Positions 9,428 through 17,581 are shown, counted from the first letter of the stretch. The stretch: 64,000 nucleotides of DNA from Nitrospira sp. (GCA_002634385.1 NSJL01000001.1:124001-188000); one strand, 5' to 3'. Notes: generated by a model not told the origin, from the sequence alone. Numbers and translations are program-made.

Positions 9428-9443
9428 TGGCACTAAATTTGCT
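9428..9443 (+). promoter_or_regulatory. Consensus sigma-54 (-24/-12) promoter
   Basis: TGGCACTAAATTTGCT matches the sigma-54 consensus at every key position (GG and GC separated by 10). The expected transcription start is about 12 bases after the GC, near 9453. It faces the corrinoid methyltransferase operon. Confidence 0.85.
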
Positions 9444-9458
9444 TTCATTTATGGCGCT

Positions 9459-9827
9459 ATGTTTGAATATCAGAAGAACATTCTGCTGTGCAGCCAGGAT
9501 CCCCTGCTTACCAAGGGGCTTTACGGGCCTCTCCGGGATTCCGGGTACCAGGTGGAAACCAGCGAACATACCGCTGAGGCGGTCAAGTGCGTTCTGGACA
9601 GGCTCTACCTGGCGGTAATTCTCGATTCGAGGGATGTGGGGCTCAATGTGACAGAAGCGGCCACCATTATAAAGGATCTCAATCCGGAGGTATTTATTAT
9701 CATCATCGGCGGATACGGATACGGATCGGGAGGGGACTTCTCCATCGTCAAGAGTCCGGAAGACGTGGATCAACTTGTGGACGTCATCAACACATTGTCG
9801 ACACTGAAGAGGGAGAAACAGGCGTAA
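9459..9827 (+). CDS. Degenerate single-domain response-regulator receiver
   Basis: About 122 residues with the CheY-like pattern: hydrophobic strand KNILLCSQDP, helix, strand AVILDSRDVG containing the probable phospho-acceptor Asp, strand VFIIIIGGYG, and a Lys in SIVKSPED. The N-terminal acidic pair is reduced to one Asp and the conserved Thr/Ser is replaced by Gly, so phosphorylation may be lost. There is no output domain. The ATG at 9459 has no ribosome site and lies about 16 bases after the -12 element. The reading frame stays open upstream over the 5' end of the CobW gene, but that stretch looks non-coding. It is the first gene of the corrinoid operon, 27 bases before the next. Confidence 0.75.
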   Translation: MFEYQKNILLCSQDPLLTKGLYGPLRDSGYQVETSEHTAEAVKCVLDRLYLAVILDSRDVGLNVTEAATIIKDLNPEVFIIIIGGYGYGSGGDFSIVKSPEDVDQLVDVINTLSTLKREKQA

Positions 9828-9854
9828 AACCACACTAAGGAGGATAAGGACGGT

Positions 9855-10895
9855 ATGATGACACCAAGAGAAACGGTCTTAAAAGCGTTTGAAGGCGGTA
9901 AGCCGGAAAGAGTTCCGGTAACCCTTTTCGGCGGCGGTATGTGGAGCATCAAGGACTACGGCACCAGTTTCGAGGAACTTTCCCACAATACCGACAAGAT
10001 GGTAGACATGTGTGTCACCGAAGCGGAAAAGATCAAAAGCGACGTAATCTATGTGGGATCAGGATTCAACAATTTCCATGCGGCGGCTCTCGGCAAGGAG
10101 TTCGGAGCCGGTATCAAATACCGGGAAATCGGCGCCCCCGATATGACCGTCCATTTCGTCCATTCCGAAGAGGACATCGACAAGCTCAACAAGCAGGACC
10201 TCTTCAAAGACCCTGTTATCAAGACAGTAATGGATGCTACCCTGAGAGTAAACGAGAAGATTGGCAACAAGTACCTGGTCACCATGACCTGCTGGGGACC
10301 CTTTACCCTGGCGGCCCGTTTTGTCGGAGAAGAGATCTTTATGAAGTACACCTTCAAAAAGCCCGCCTTCGTCGAAAAAATGGTGGACTTCTGCGCCGAC
10401 CTCCTGATCACCCTTTACGAGCCCCTGGTGAGCGCCGGTCTCGAGGCCATCAGCATCGCCGACCCCACCGCATCAGGCGACCTGATCAACCCGAAGCAGA
10501 TGGCCCGTTTCGCCGTTCCGCCGCTCAGAAAGATGAGCGACTGGGCGAAGTCCAAAGGGGTCCATACCATTCTCCATATCTGCGGCAACACCGGCGACCG
10601 TATCGAGCAGTTCATCGATACCGGATGCTCCACCATCTTTTTTGACCAGAAGGTTGACATTGCCAAGGCAAAGGAGGTACTCTTCGGCAAAATGAGTTTC
10701 GGCGGCAACGTCGCTCCTGTCCATGTATTGCTTAATAAGACAAAGGAAGAAGTGGAGCAGGCATGCAGGGAAGTCATCGAGATCGCGGGGAAAGACGGAG
10801 GATTCATCCTTGTGCCCGGTTGCGATATTCCTCCGACCATTTCGTACGAGAATCTCAGGGCTTTTCACGACGTAGCCCTCAACTGGAAGTACTAA
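9855..10895 (+). CDS. URO-D-family corrinoid methyltransferase (MtaA/MtbA/MtvB type), copy 1
   Basis: 346 residues of the uroporphyrinogen-decarboxylase fold used by zinc methyltransferases. The ligand set is visible as His-x-Cys in LHICGNTGDR and a late Cys in PGCDIPP. Family members move methyl groups between a corrinoid protein and coenzyme M (MtaA/MtbA) or from a methyl donor to the corrinoid (MtvB-type demethylases); sequence alone does not decide which. True HemE is unlikely given this zinc motif and the operon, which holds a corrinoid protein, an MtrH-like protein and a second URO-D paralog. A strong AAGGAGGA precedes ATG 9855. Confidence 0.88.
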   Translation: MMTPRETVLKAFEGGKPERVPVTLFGGGMWSIKDYGTSFEELSHNTDKMVDMCVTEAEKIKSDVIYVGSGFNNFHAAALGKEFGAGIKYREIGAPDMTVHFVHSEEDIDKLNKQDLFKDPVIKTVMDATLRVNEKIGNKYLVTMTCWGPFTLAARFVGEEIFMKYTFKKPAFVEKMVDFCADLLITLYEPLVSAGLEAISIADPTASGDLINPKQMARFAVPPLRKMSDWAKSKGVHTILHICGNTGDRIEQFIDTGCSTIFFDQKVDIAKAKEVLFGKMSFGGNVAPVHVLLNKTKEEVEQACREVIEIAGKDGGFILVPGCDIPPTISYENLRAFHDVALNWKY

Positions 10896-10969
10896 GACGC
10901 GTTCGCGAGGGGAGGTGATAAAGAAAAGAAGAGGAGTAGAAAAAACCCACATCAGTAGGGGAGGGTAAA

Positions 10970-11488
10970 ATGGGTATTTTAGACTCGATCAGAAAGCTTC
11001 TGGCCATCAGGTCGGAAAGCACAGCCAAGGAGGAGATGAAAATGGCAGAACAGAAGATGATGACAACAGAAGAAGTGAATGCGTACATGAAGGAGAAGTG
11101 CGGTTTCGTGCCCCGGATGTTCCAGATCATCAACACCGTAACCCCTGAGCCGGGCAGGACCTTCGCCGACTTCTACGCAAGCCTTTTTGCCGACGGAGCG
11201 CTTTCTCGCAAGGTAAAAGAGCTCATGTTCATGGCTGGAGGGGTCGCCTATTGCTCCCCCCGCTGCATCATCCATGTCGTACCGGCCATCAATGCAGGCG
11301 CAACAACGGGGGAAATCTTCGAAGCCGCTTCCATTGGAATGATACTGGCCGGCTTCGTTCCGGGCGGACCCGGTATCCCCTACGCGTTCGAATACGCCCT
11401 TAAGTGCCTTGATATCGAGGCGAAGTACAGGAAGGGCGAGAGCTGGGAGTATCTGCCTGCTCCCCGTTTTGATCACGGAGTATTCTAA
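10970..11488 (+). CDS. Carboxymuconolactone decarboxylase/AhpD-like protein in the methyltransferase operon
   Basis: 172 residues, AhpD-like helical fold. The usual CxxC is altered to CSPRC, a Cys-x3-Cys, while the spacing from the first Cys to the His (CSPRCIIH) is kept, so normal disulfide chemistry may be changed. Two starts are plausible: ATG 10970 behind GGGGAGGG, and ATG 11042 behind AAGGAGGAG, giving about 148 residues. The residues between them are helical and basic. It lies between the first URO-D gene and the MtrH-like gene, suggesting an accessory or redox role in that pathway. Function is not known. Confidence 0.78.
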   Translation: MGILDSIRKLLAIRSESTAKEEMKMAEQKMMTTEEVNAYMKEKCGFVPRMFQIINTVTPEPGRTFADFYASLFADGALSRKVKELMFMAGGVAYCSPRCIIHVVPAINAGATTGEIFEAASIGMILAGFVPGGPGIPYAFEYALKCLDIEAKYRKGESWEYLPAPRFDHGVF

Positions 11489-11545
11489 AGAAAAACCGGG
11501 AAGGGCTGAGGAAGATATCCTGACCTGAACCCGGGGAAAAAAGAG

Positions 11546-11578
11546 GGGCAGCACCCTTCGGACGAAGGATAACTGCCC
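11546..11578 (+). promoter_or_regulatory. Two-tier intercistronic hairpin
   Basis: Outer arms GGGCAG (11546-11551) and CTGCCC (11573-11578) enclose an inner hairpin CCTTCG-GA-CGAAGG (11555-11568). It lies in the 158-base gap before the MtrH-like gene. It could stabilise or process the operon mRNA; no T run follows, so it is not a plain terminator. Confidence 0.4.
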
Positions 11579-11647
11579 ATAAGCGAACAATGATTTCTAT
11601 TGTAACACATATCGATAGCGAAAATATCACACATAAAAGGAGATGGA

Positions 11648-12604
11648 ATGTTTAAATTTGATACTGCTCAAAAAGTGTTTGACCTTGCCGGAATCAAGAT
11701 AGGAGGACAGCCCGGGGAAAATCCCCCTCTTATGATCACCTCCATGTTCCACAACAAGGACAAGATCGTCCAGGACAGAAAAGGCAACTTCGACAGGGAG
11801 AGGGCGAAGGAAATCATCAAGAAGCAGGAAGAGATGACCGAGCTTACCGGTGTCCCCGGTATGGTCGCCATGGTTGCCAACACCCCTGACGAGGCGAAGA
11901 TCTATATCGATTTCTACCTCGAGACAACCAGCATGCCCTTCGGTATCGACATGTGGGTTGCGGAGCAGAGGGCGAAGGCAACGGAGTATGTTTCGAAGCT
12001 GGGCGTACAGGATAAATTTCTCTACAACAGCATCACCCCCTGGGACAAAGACATCAAAGGCCAGGTGCAGAAGTTGAAAGACCTGGGCATCAAGCATGTG
12101 GTCATCCAGGCCTTCGATGACCAGGACCAGTCTCCCGCAGGCAGGGTGAAGTCTCTCGAAGCGATCCTCGAGCAGGGCGCCGATGCTTTCGATACGGTTA
12201 TCGTCGACACCTCGGTCATGAACATGCCTTCCACCTCCTTCTCCCTCGTCGCCAACAGGATGATCAAGGAGAAGCACGGTCTTCCCTGCGGCGGCGCCTA
12301 CTCCAACGGGACGCACATGTGGAAAGAGATCAAGGACAAGTGGGGTCTCGACGGGTTCAAGGCCATGGACGCCGTAGTGCAGGGCATGTCCTCCTCACTC
12401 TGGAGCGACTTCAACTTCTCCGGCCCTGCGGTCACCGCACCGAGGGTTTTCCCTGCCGTTGCAAGCGCCCACATGCTCCTGTCCACCCTGGTCTATGACG
12501 AGACGGGAGTCATTTACGACAATCCGAATCTTCCGCTGAGAAAATATTACAGCGAGTTTATACAGAAGCTGCAAGAGGGTGGTTCGAGGAAAAAGGGAAA
12601 ATAA
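11648..12604 (+). CDS. MtrH-family pterin-corrinoid methyltransferase
   Basis: 318 residues similar to the MtrH subunit of methyl-tetrahydromethanopterin:CoM methyltransferase and to bacterial MtvA/MtgA proteins, which pass methyl groups between a corrinoid protein and tetrahydrofolate. It is a TIM-barrel protein; recognisable stretches are the start KFDTAQKVFDLAGIKIGGQPG, NPPLMITSMF, and the glycine-rich segment GLPCGGAYSNGTHMW. AAAAGGAG precedes ATG 11648. With the corrinoid protein and two URO-D enzymes it completes a three-part methyl-transfer system feeding or drawing on the folate pool. Confidence 0.9.
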   Translation: MFKFDTAQKVFDLAGIKIGGQPGENPPLMITSMFHNKDKIVQDRKGNFDRERAKEIIKKQEEMTELTGVPGMVAMVANTPDEAKIYIDFYLETTSMPFGIDMWVAEQRAKATEYVSKLGVQDKFLYNSITPWDKDIKGQVQKLKDLGIKHVVIQAFDDQDQSPAGRVKSLEAILEQGADAFDTVIVDTSVMNMPSTSFSLVANRMIKEKHGLPCGGAYSNGTHMWKEIKDKWGLDGFKAMDAVVQGMSSSLWSDFNFSGPAVTAPRVFPAVASAHMLLSTLVYDETGVIYDNPNLPLRKYYSEFIQKLQEGGSRKKGK

Positions 12605-12625
12605 TAGAAAGGAGAAACAAGGGTA

Positions 12626-13651
12626 ATGAATTCGAGAGAAAGAGTGCTGAAACTGTTCAAAGGCGAACCCATCGACCGGGTTCCCTGCTTCAGCGGCATG
12701 GGAAATGTCACTGAAGAGGGGATCAACAAGCTCGGGTACAAGTTCGCCGGCATCCACCTGGATGCAAAAATGATGGCGGACACCGCCGCCACCACCTACA
12801 AGCTTTTCGGTTTTGAGTGCGGGGTGGTTCCCGTCGACCTTTGCGTGGAAGCGGAGGCGATGGGATGCGTGATCAACGTGTACCCCAATGCCGAGGGTAT
12901 CCTGTATCCCACGATCAAGGAGAAACTCATCCACAAGGAAGACGAGATGGACATCTCCCTTCCTTCCGACATGGCCAACAAGGGAAGGGTACCCCTTCTC
13001 CGTGAAGCCATAAAGCTGATCAAAGCCGACATCGGAAATGAAGTGGCCATCGGGTCCTATGTGCTCGGCCCCTTCACCCTTGCAGGGCAGATCATGGAGC
13101 TGAACGATCTGCTGAAGCTGTCCTTCAAGAAGGCCGACAAGGTAGCGAAGCTGCTCGACGTTATGGCAGACGCCATCATTATCGTCGCGAAAGAGTACGA
13201 GAAGGCGGGTGCCGACTTCATCACTGTCCGTGAGATGGGCGCAACCTCTGATGTGTTGAGCCCGCGCGTCTTCAAGAACCTGATCCTTCCGCCTCTCCAG
13301 AAGATCATAAAGGAGATCAAGGCATATTCGGTGCTGCACATCTGCGGAAAGACCAACGATATCGTGACCTTTATGGCGGAAGCGTGCCCCACCGCAATCA
13401 GCGTCGAACAGAAGAACGATGTAGCGGAAACAAGAAAGAAGCTCGGCAAGGATACCCTCATCTTCGGCAACTATGATCCGTACAACGTACTCGTATCGGG
13501 TGATGAAAACCTTGTCCGGACAACCATGCGGAAATGCATCGATGACGGAGTGAGCGCAATATGGCCCGGCTGCGACATCTGGCCGACGGTCCCGCCGCAG
13601 AACATGATCGCTATGATGGACGAAACTAAAAACTATGGAGGTAAGAGATAA
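12626..13651 (+). CDS. URO-D-family corrinoid methyltransferase, copy 2
   Basis: 341 residues, paralog of the gene at 9855 with the same fold. Zinc ligands appear in VLHICGKTNDIV and WPGCDIWPTVPPQN. Its stop overlaps the corrinoid-protein ATG by one base, so the two are tightly coupled and it is probably the methyltransferase that works directly on that corrinoid. Having two divergent URO-D copies in one operon suggests one acts on the methyl substrate (MtvB-like) and the other on an acceptor such as coenzyme M (MtaA-like), or that two substrates are handled. The substrate cannot be read from the sequence. Confidence 0.88.
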   Translation: MNSRERVLKLFKGEPIDRVPCFSGMGNVTEEGINKLGYKFAGIHLDAKMMADTAATTYKLFGFECGVVPVDLCVEAEAMGCVINVYPNAEGILYPTIKEKLIHKEDEMDISLPSDMANKGRVPLLREAIKLIKADIGNEVAIGSYVLGPFTLAGQIMELNDLLKLSFKKADKVAKLLDVMADAIIIVAKEYEKAGADFITVREMGATSDVLSPRVFKNLILPPLQKIIKEIKAYSVLHICGKTNDIVTFMAEACPTAISVEQKNDVAETRKKLGKDTLIFGNYDPYNVLVSGDENLVRTTMRKCIDDGVSAIWPGCDIWPTVPPQNMIAMMDETKNYGGKR

Positions 13652-14334
13652 TGGTAGACGAAGCAAAGAAGAAAGAGGTTCTCGAGAAGCTGAGGAACGG
13701 TGTTATCCAGTACGATGAGGATGCCTGCAAGGAAGGCGCGCAGGAAGCCCTCGATCTGGGGATGGATGCGAACGAGGCGATCTTCGACGGTCTGGTCTCC
13801 GGTATGGAAGAGGTGGGGAGACTCTTCGAGGCGCAGGAGTACTTCGTTCCCGAAATCCTGATGTGCGCGGATGCCCTGTATGCCGGCCTCGACATCCTGA
13901 AGCCCCACTGCCAGCAGATGGATATCGGACTTAAAGGCGCGGTGGTTATCGGAACGGTGGAAGGCGACGTCCACGACATCGGCAAGAACCTGGTCAAGAT
14001 GATGTTCGACGTGGCGGGCTTCACCGTATATGACCTCGGCAGGGACGTTCCCCTCGACAAGTTCGTGGAGGAGCAGCTGAAGACCGACTCCGACCTTGTA
14101 TGTCTCTCCGCAATGATGACTACCTCTATGGTCGGTATGCCGAAGGTCATCGAGAAGATCAAAGAGAAGAACCCCGACTGCATGATCATGATCGGCGGCG
14201 CTCCCACCTCCAAGGAATTGGCTGATAAGTGGGGTGCTGACGGATATGCGGAAGACGCAAGCAACGCCCTGAAAGAGGCGATAAAGATGGTAAGCTTCCT
14301 GAAGAAACTGAGGGATGAGAAAGCCAAGAAGTAG
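13651..14334 (+). CDS. Methyltransferase corrinoid protein (MtaC/MtbC/MtvC type)
   Basis: 227-residue cobalamin carrier. The N-terminal helical cap is followed by a Rossmann B12-binding domain with the base-off signature DVHDIGKNLV, in which His108 is the lower cobalt ligand, and the later GGAPTSKELADKWGADGYAEDA. It shuttles the methyl group between the substrate methyltransferase and the MtrH- or MtaA-type enzyme. It is translationally coupled to the upstream URO-D gene. The length matches one-subunit MtaC-type carriers rather than MetH. Confidence 0.95.
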   Translation: MVDEAKKKEVLEKLRNGVIQYDEDACKEGAQEALDLGMDANEAIFDGLVSGMEEVGRLFEAQEYFVPEILMCADALYAGLDILKPHCQQMDIGLKGAVVIGTVEGDVHDIGKNLVKMMFDVAGFTVYDLGRDVPLDKFVEEQLKTDSDLVCLSAMMTTSMVGMPKVIEKIKEKNPDCMIMIGGAPTSKELADKWGADGYAEDASNALKEAIKMVSFLKKLRDEKAKK

Positions 14335-14340
14335 TGAAAG

Positions 14341-14982
14341 GTGAAAACAAAACCTCTCAAAGAGCTTTTGATGAGAGAGGGTGCAACCCTTGTAGGGGTG
14401 GGTGATGTGACTCAGGCGCTCACGTCTGAGCTCATCCACCTCAACAGGGGGATTGCCATAGCCCTGAACAGGGGACTGAGCAGCGATACGAACGAACAGC
14501 TTGTACGGCTCCAGAAACTGGCTGAAGTCTGGTTGAAAGAACGGGGATACCGGAGCTTTTCGATCCCGCCCGACTCCGACAGGAGAAAGGACAAACTCAT
14601 TACCAAGCTCTACCACCTCGTCAGCCACAAGACTGCGGCAACATGCTCCGGGCTCGGATGGATCGGCAAGAACGGGCTCCTCATTAACAAGAGATACGGC
14701 TCGAAGATGTCCTGGGCGACAGTCCTGACCGATGCCCCCCTCATTCCCGACACGCCGGTTTCCGACTCGCAGTGCGGGGAGTGCGACCTCTGTGTCCGGC
14801 ACTGCCCCTCCGGCGCGGTAAAGGGATATCACTGGTCAATGGTGGACCCCCGGAAGGAACTTGTTGCCTATGACAAATGCAGGTCCCTCAAAAAAAAGAG
14901 GCATGACTTCACCGAGAAACCGAATTGCGGTTTTTGCGTAACAGTATGCCCTTTTTCCCGTAACGGGCACAAGCATACGTAA
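14341..14982 (+). CDS. QueG-like double 4Fe-4S cluster protein
   Basis: 213 residues with a C-terminal pair of cluster motifs: CGECDLCVRHCPSGAV and, further on, CRSLKK... with CGFCVTVCPFSR. This resembles the double-cluster part of epoxyqueuosine reductase QueG but is much shorter and lacks the full cobalamin domain. Such proteins often lie beside corrinoid methyltransferases, and low-potential electron delivery to the corrinoid is a plausible role (inference). The start is GTG 14341, six bases after the corrinoid-protein stop; ATG 14371 is an alternative. Confidence 0.8.
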   Translation: MKTKPLKELLMREGATLVGVGDVTQALTSELIHLNRGIAIALNRGLSSDTNEQLVRLQKLAEVWLKERGYRSFSIPPDSDRRKDKLITKLYHLVSHKTAATCSGLGWIGKNGLLINKRYGSKMSWATVLTDAPLIPDTPVSDSQCGECDLCVRHCPSGAVKGYHWSMVDPRKELVAYDKCRSLKKKRHDFTEKPNCGFCVTVCPFSRNGHKHT

Positions 14983-15020
14983 GCACCTGTATTATAACTG
15001 GCAGTTTCGGGTTCGGACTT

Positions 15021-15076
15021 GGGGATAGATACGACAGACCCACAGGGATTTTTCCCCTAGGGGAGAAGTGTTGCCT
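15021..15076 (+). promoter_or_regulatory. Operator-like repeats and weak sigma-54 promoter candidate
   Basis: AGGGATTTTTCCCCT (15044-15058) resembles the twin sites at 9228 and 9252. It is followed by CCCCTAGGGG (15054-15063), and TTGGGGATA lies upstream at 15019-15027. GG-N10-GC ending in GTTGCC (15061-15074) could be a weak -24/-12 promoter for the RACo-type gene. Confidence 0.35.
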
Positions 15077-15130
15077 GATGTCATGATGCAGGAAGAAACT
15101 TCATAACAACATATTCAGGAGGATTGTATA

Positions 15131-17122
15131 ATGGCGAACAAACATAAAGTAATCTTCCAGCCGGCGGGCCGGAGGGGAGAGATCGAAGAGGGGAAGACCC
15201 TTCTCGAAGCAGCTCAGCAGCTCGGCGTCGATATCGAGGCGCTCTGCGGTAACAAGAAAGTATGCGGAAAGTGCAAAGTCAGGATCGAGGAGGGGTATTT
15301 CGAGAAAGACAATCTCGAGTCGAAAATGTCTCATCTCTCCCCGATGGAGTTGACCAAGGATGAATTGAAACACATCAAACACGAGGACGGACCGAATATC
15401 AGGCTCGCCTGCGCCGTCGAAGTACGTGGCGACCTCAAGGTCTTCGTACCCGAACGCTCCCGGGCTGGAAAGCAGGTGGTCCGGAAGGCGGCGAAAGAGC
15501 TTTCCATCGCCCTCGACCCCGCGGTAAAGAAATATACGGTGAGTCTGACTCCGCCCACCCTTCACGACATGACCACCGGCGACTACGAGAGGGTCCTGAA
15601 GGCGTTTGAAGAGGAATACGGGCTCAAAGGGCTGGTATTCGACTACAAAGTCCTCCTCGGCCTCCAGGACGCATTGAGAGCAGGTGAGTGGATGGCCACT
15701 TTCACCGTCTGGAACGATAGAGAGATCATAAAGGTGGAGCCCGGTTCCGTACAGGTCTGCTACGGCCTTGCGGTAGACATCGGAACCACCACCTGCGTCG
15801 GCTACCTCACCGACCTGGGCACCGGAAAGGTGATCAACACCGAATCCATGATGAATCCGCAGGTCCCCTATGGCGAGGACGTCATGTCCCGTATCACCTA
15901 TGCCATGACCAACCCCGAGGGCCTCAAGACCATGCAGGACGCCATCATCGCGGGTCTCAACAACATTATCGAGAAGGTAGTAACCGAGGTGCATAAGAAC
16001 GGGCCGCATCCCGGCTATGTCGTCGACGATCTGACCATCGTCTTCAATACCGCGATGCACCACATTTTCCTGGGCCTGAATCCCGTCTACATCGGCCGTT
16101 CGCCCTTTATCCCCGCGGTACAGCGTTCGATGGACATCAAAGCGCGCGATCTCGGCATCAAGATCAACCCGGGGAGCTACATCCATGTGCTGCCCATCGA
16201 GGCAGGCTTCGTCGGTCCCGATAACGTCGGCGTTCTCATCGCCCAGGAGCCGTACAACCAGAACGACAAGGTGCTCATCATCGACATCGGCACGAACGGC
16301 GAGCTCCTCCTTGGCAACAAATCCAATGTCAGCTCCACCTCCTGCGCCACCGGTCCGGCCTTCGAGGGTGCGCAGATCAAATTCGGCATGCGGGCCGCTC
16401 CCGGTGCCATCGAGAAGGTGAAGATCGATCCCGAGACGAAGGAACCCCAGTACAAGGTGATCGGGAAGGACGACTGGCATACCAATATCGATGGAAAGAT
16501 CAATGCGAAAGGCATCTGCGGCTCCGGTATCATCGATGTCATCGCCGAGATGTTCAAGGCGGGTGTTATCGACAAGACCGGCAAGTTCGTGATGAACACC
16601 GGGAGCAACCGGGTAAGGCTCGACGTCGACGGCAAGCCGGAATACGTTCTCGCCTGGGCGGACGAGACCTCCATCAACCAGGACGTTACCGTTGCCCAGG
16701 CCGACGTCCGCGCCCTCCAGTTGGCGAAAGGCGCACTCTATACCGGCGCAAAGCTCATGATGAAGAAGATGGGATATGAGACCCTCGACAGGGTGGAACT
16801 GGCAGGCGCATTCGGAAGCCATATCGACAGGGAGGCATCCCTCACTCTCGGTATGTTCCCCGATGTTCCCATCGAGAAGGTGGTGGTGGTCGGGAACGCG
16901 GCGGGAGACGGCGCCCGGATGGCCCTCTTGAACAAGGCCAAGAGGACCGAAGCCACCGAGCGCGCGCGGTGGGTCCAGTTCCTCGAAATCGCCACCGACC
17001 CCGCCTTCGAGAAGGAGTTCATGCAGGCGATGCATATCCCTCACATGAAGGACAAATTCCCCAATCTGAAAAAGATGCTCGAGGAGCAGAATGCCCCCAT
17101 CGCCGCGAGCATCAAAGGATAA
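15131..17122 (+). CDS. RACo/RamA-type reductive activator of corrinoid proteins
   Basis: 663 residues. An N-terminal 2Fe-2S ferredoxin domain has ligands Cys39, Cys45, Cys48 and Cys94 (CGNKKVCGKC ... LACAVEV). A linker follows, and then an ASKHA-fold ATPase domain from about residue 210 (YGLAVDIGTTTCVGYL, IDIGTNGELLL, CGSGIIDV). The family uses ATP to reduce inactive Co(II) corrinoid back to Co(I), which a methyltransferase operon needs. CAGGAGG precedes the ATG. The 148-base gap from the upstream gene carries operator-like repeats, so it may also be expressed separately. Confidence 0.93.
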   Translation: MANKHKVIFQPAGRRGEIEEGKTLLEAAQQLGVDIEALCGNKKVCGKCKVRIEEGYFEKDNLESKMSHLSPMELTKDELKHIKHEDGPNIRLACAVEVRGDLKVFVPERSRAGKQVVRKAAKELSIALDPAVKKYTVSLTPPTLHDMTTGDYERVLKAFEEEYGLKGLVFDYKVLLGLQDALRAGEWMATFTVWNDREIIKVEPGSVQVCYGLAVDIGTTTCVGYLTDLGTGKVINTESMMNPQVPYGEDVMSRITYAMTNPEGLKTMQDAIIAGLNNIIEKVVTEVHKNGPHPGYVVDDLTIVFNTAMHHIFLGLNPVYIGRSPFIPAVQRSMDIKARDLGIKINPGSYIHVLPIEAGFVGPDNVGVLIAQEPYNQNDKVLIIDIGTNGELLLGNKSNVSSTSCATGPAFEGAQIKFGMRAAPGAIEKVKIDPETKEPQYKVIGKDDWHTNIDGKINAKGICGSGIIDVIAEMFKAGVIDKTGKFVMNTGSNRVRLDVDGKPEYVLAWADETSINQDVTVAQADVRALQLAKGALYTGAKLMMKKMGYETLDRVELAGAFGSHIDREASLTLGMFPDVPIEKVVVVGNAAGDGARMALLNKAKRTEATERARWVQFLEIATDPAFEKEFMQAMHIPHMKDKFPNLKKMLEEQNAPIAASIKG

Positions 17123-17136
17123 GAAGAGGTAGTGAG

Positions 17137-17475
17137 ATGACGAAGATACTGGTGAATCCGGGGGCCTGCGGGCTTCCTGCAAAGGTGGACGTAAAGAAGG
17201 AGAACGGGGAGAAATTTTCTGTTACCATAACCTCCCAGTGCAAAATGGTGGCGAAGCTGGGTGAGGAAATCCAGCACCTTACCATGAAGGATGCCTTCAC
17301 CAGGCTCCTGGAGAACCCGGTGTATAAAAAGGGGGCGACATGTCTCCGTCATGTCGCCTGCCCCGTACCGTCGGGCATTCTCAAGGCCCTCGAGGTGGAG
17401 GCAGGGCTCAACGTCCCGAAGGATGTCTCCATCAGCTTTATCGCCGAGGAAAAAACAGAAGAGGGTGGTGCGTAG
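17137..17475 (+). CDS. Small conserved Cys-containing protein of the corrinoid operon
   Basis: 112 residues. I do not recognise a function. Features: the N-terminal PGACGLP, a QCK in the middle, and TCLRHVACPVP towards the end, giving four cysteines in all, with no signal peptide or membrane helix. It follows the activator by 14 bases and ends just before a strong terminator, so it is the last gene of the operon. A role in metal or corrinoid handling is only suggested by this position. Confidence 0.75.
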   Translation: MTKILVNPGACGLPAKVDVKKENGEKFSVTITSQCKMVAKLGEEIQHLTMKDAFTRLLENPVYKKGATCLRHVACPVPSGILKALEVEAGLNVPKDVSISFIAEEKTEEGGA

Positions 17476-17502
17476 CGAAAGCGCCCTCACCTGAATACTC
17501 CG

Positions 17503-17545
17503 GATCCCCCCTCCCCGTCCGTATGAGAGGAGGGGGATTTTTTAT
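17503..17545 (+). terminator. Rho-independent terminator of the corrinoid operon
   Basis: C-rich arm ATCCCCCCTCC pairs with GGAGGGGGAT (one bulged base) and is followed directly by a T run. It separates the corrinoid operon from the ABC transporter genes. Confidence 0.85.
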
Positions 17546-17581
17546 TGTTTCCGGATCCCGTAGCAAGGAGGAATAACAGAT

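Noticed and set aside
9129..9458. Extension of the receiver gene upstream to an ATG at 9129
   Set aside because: It would overlap the CobW-like gene head to head, cover the operators and promoter, and encode non-family sequence.
9855..13651. HemE (uroporphyrinogen decarboxylase) for the two URO-D-fold genes
   Set aside because: They carry the His-x-Cys...Cys zinc set of corrinoid methyltransferases and sit with a corrinoid protein; no other heme genes are nearby.
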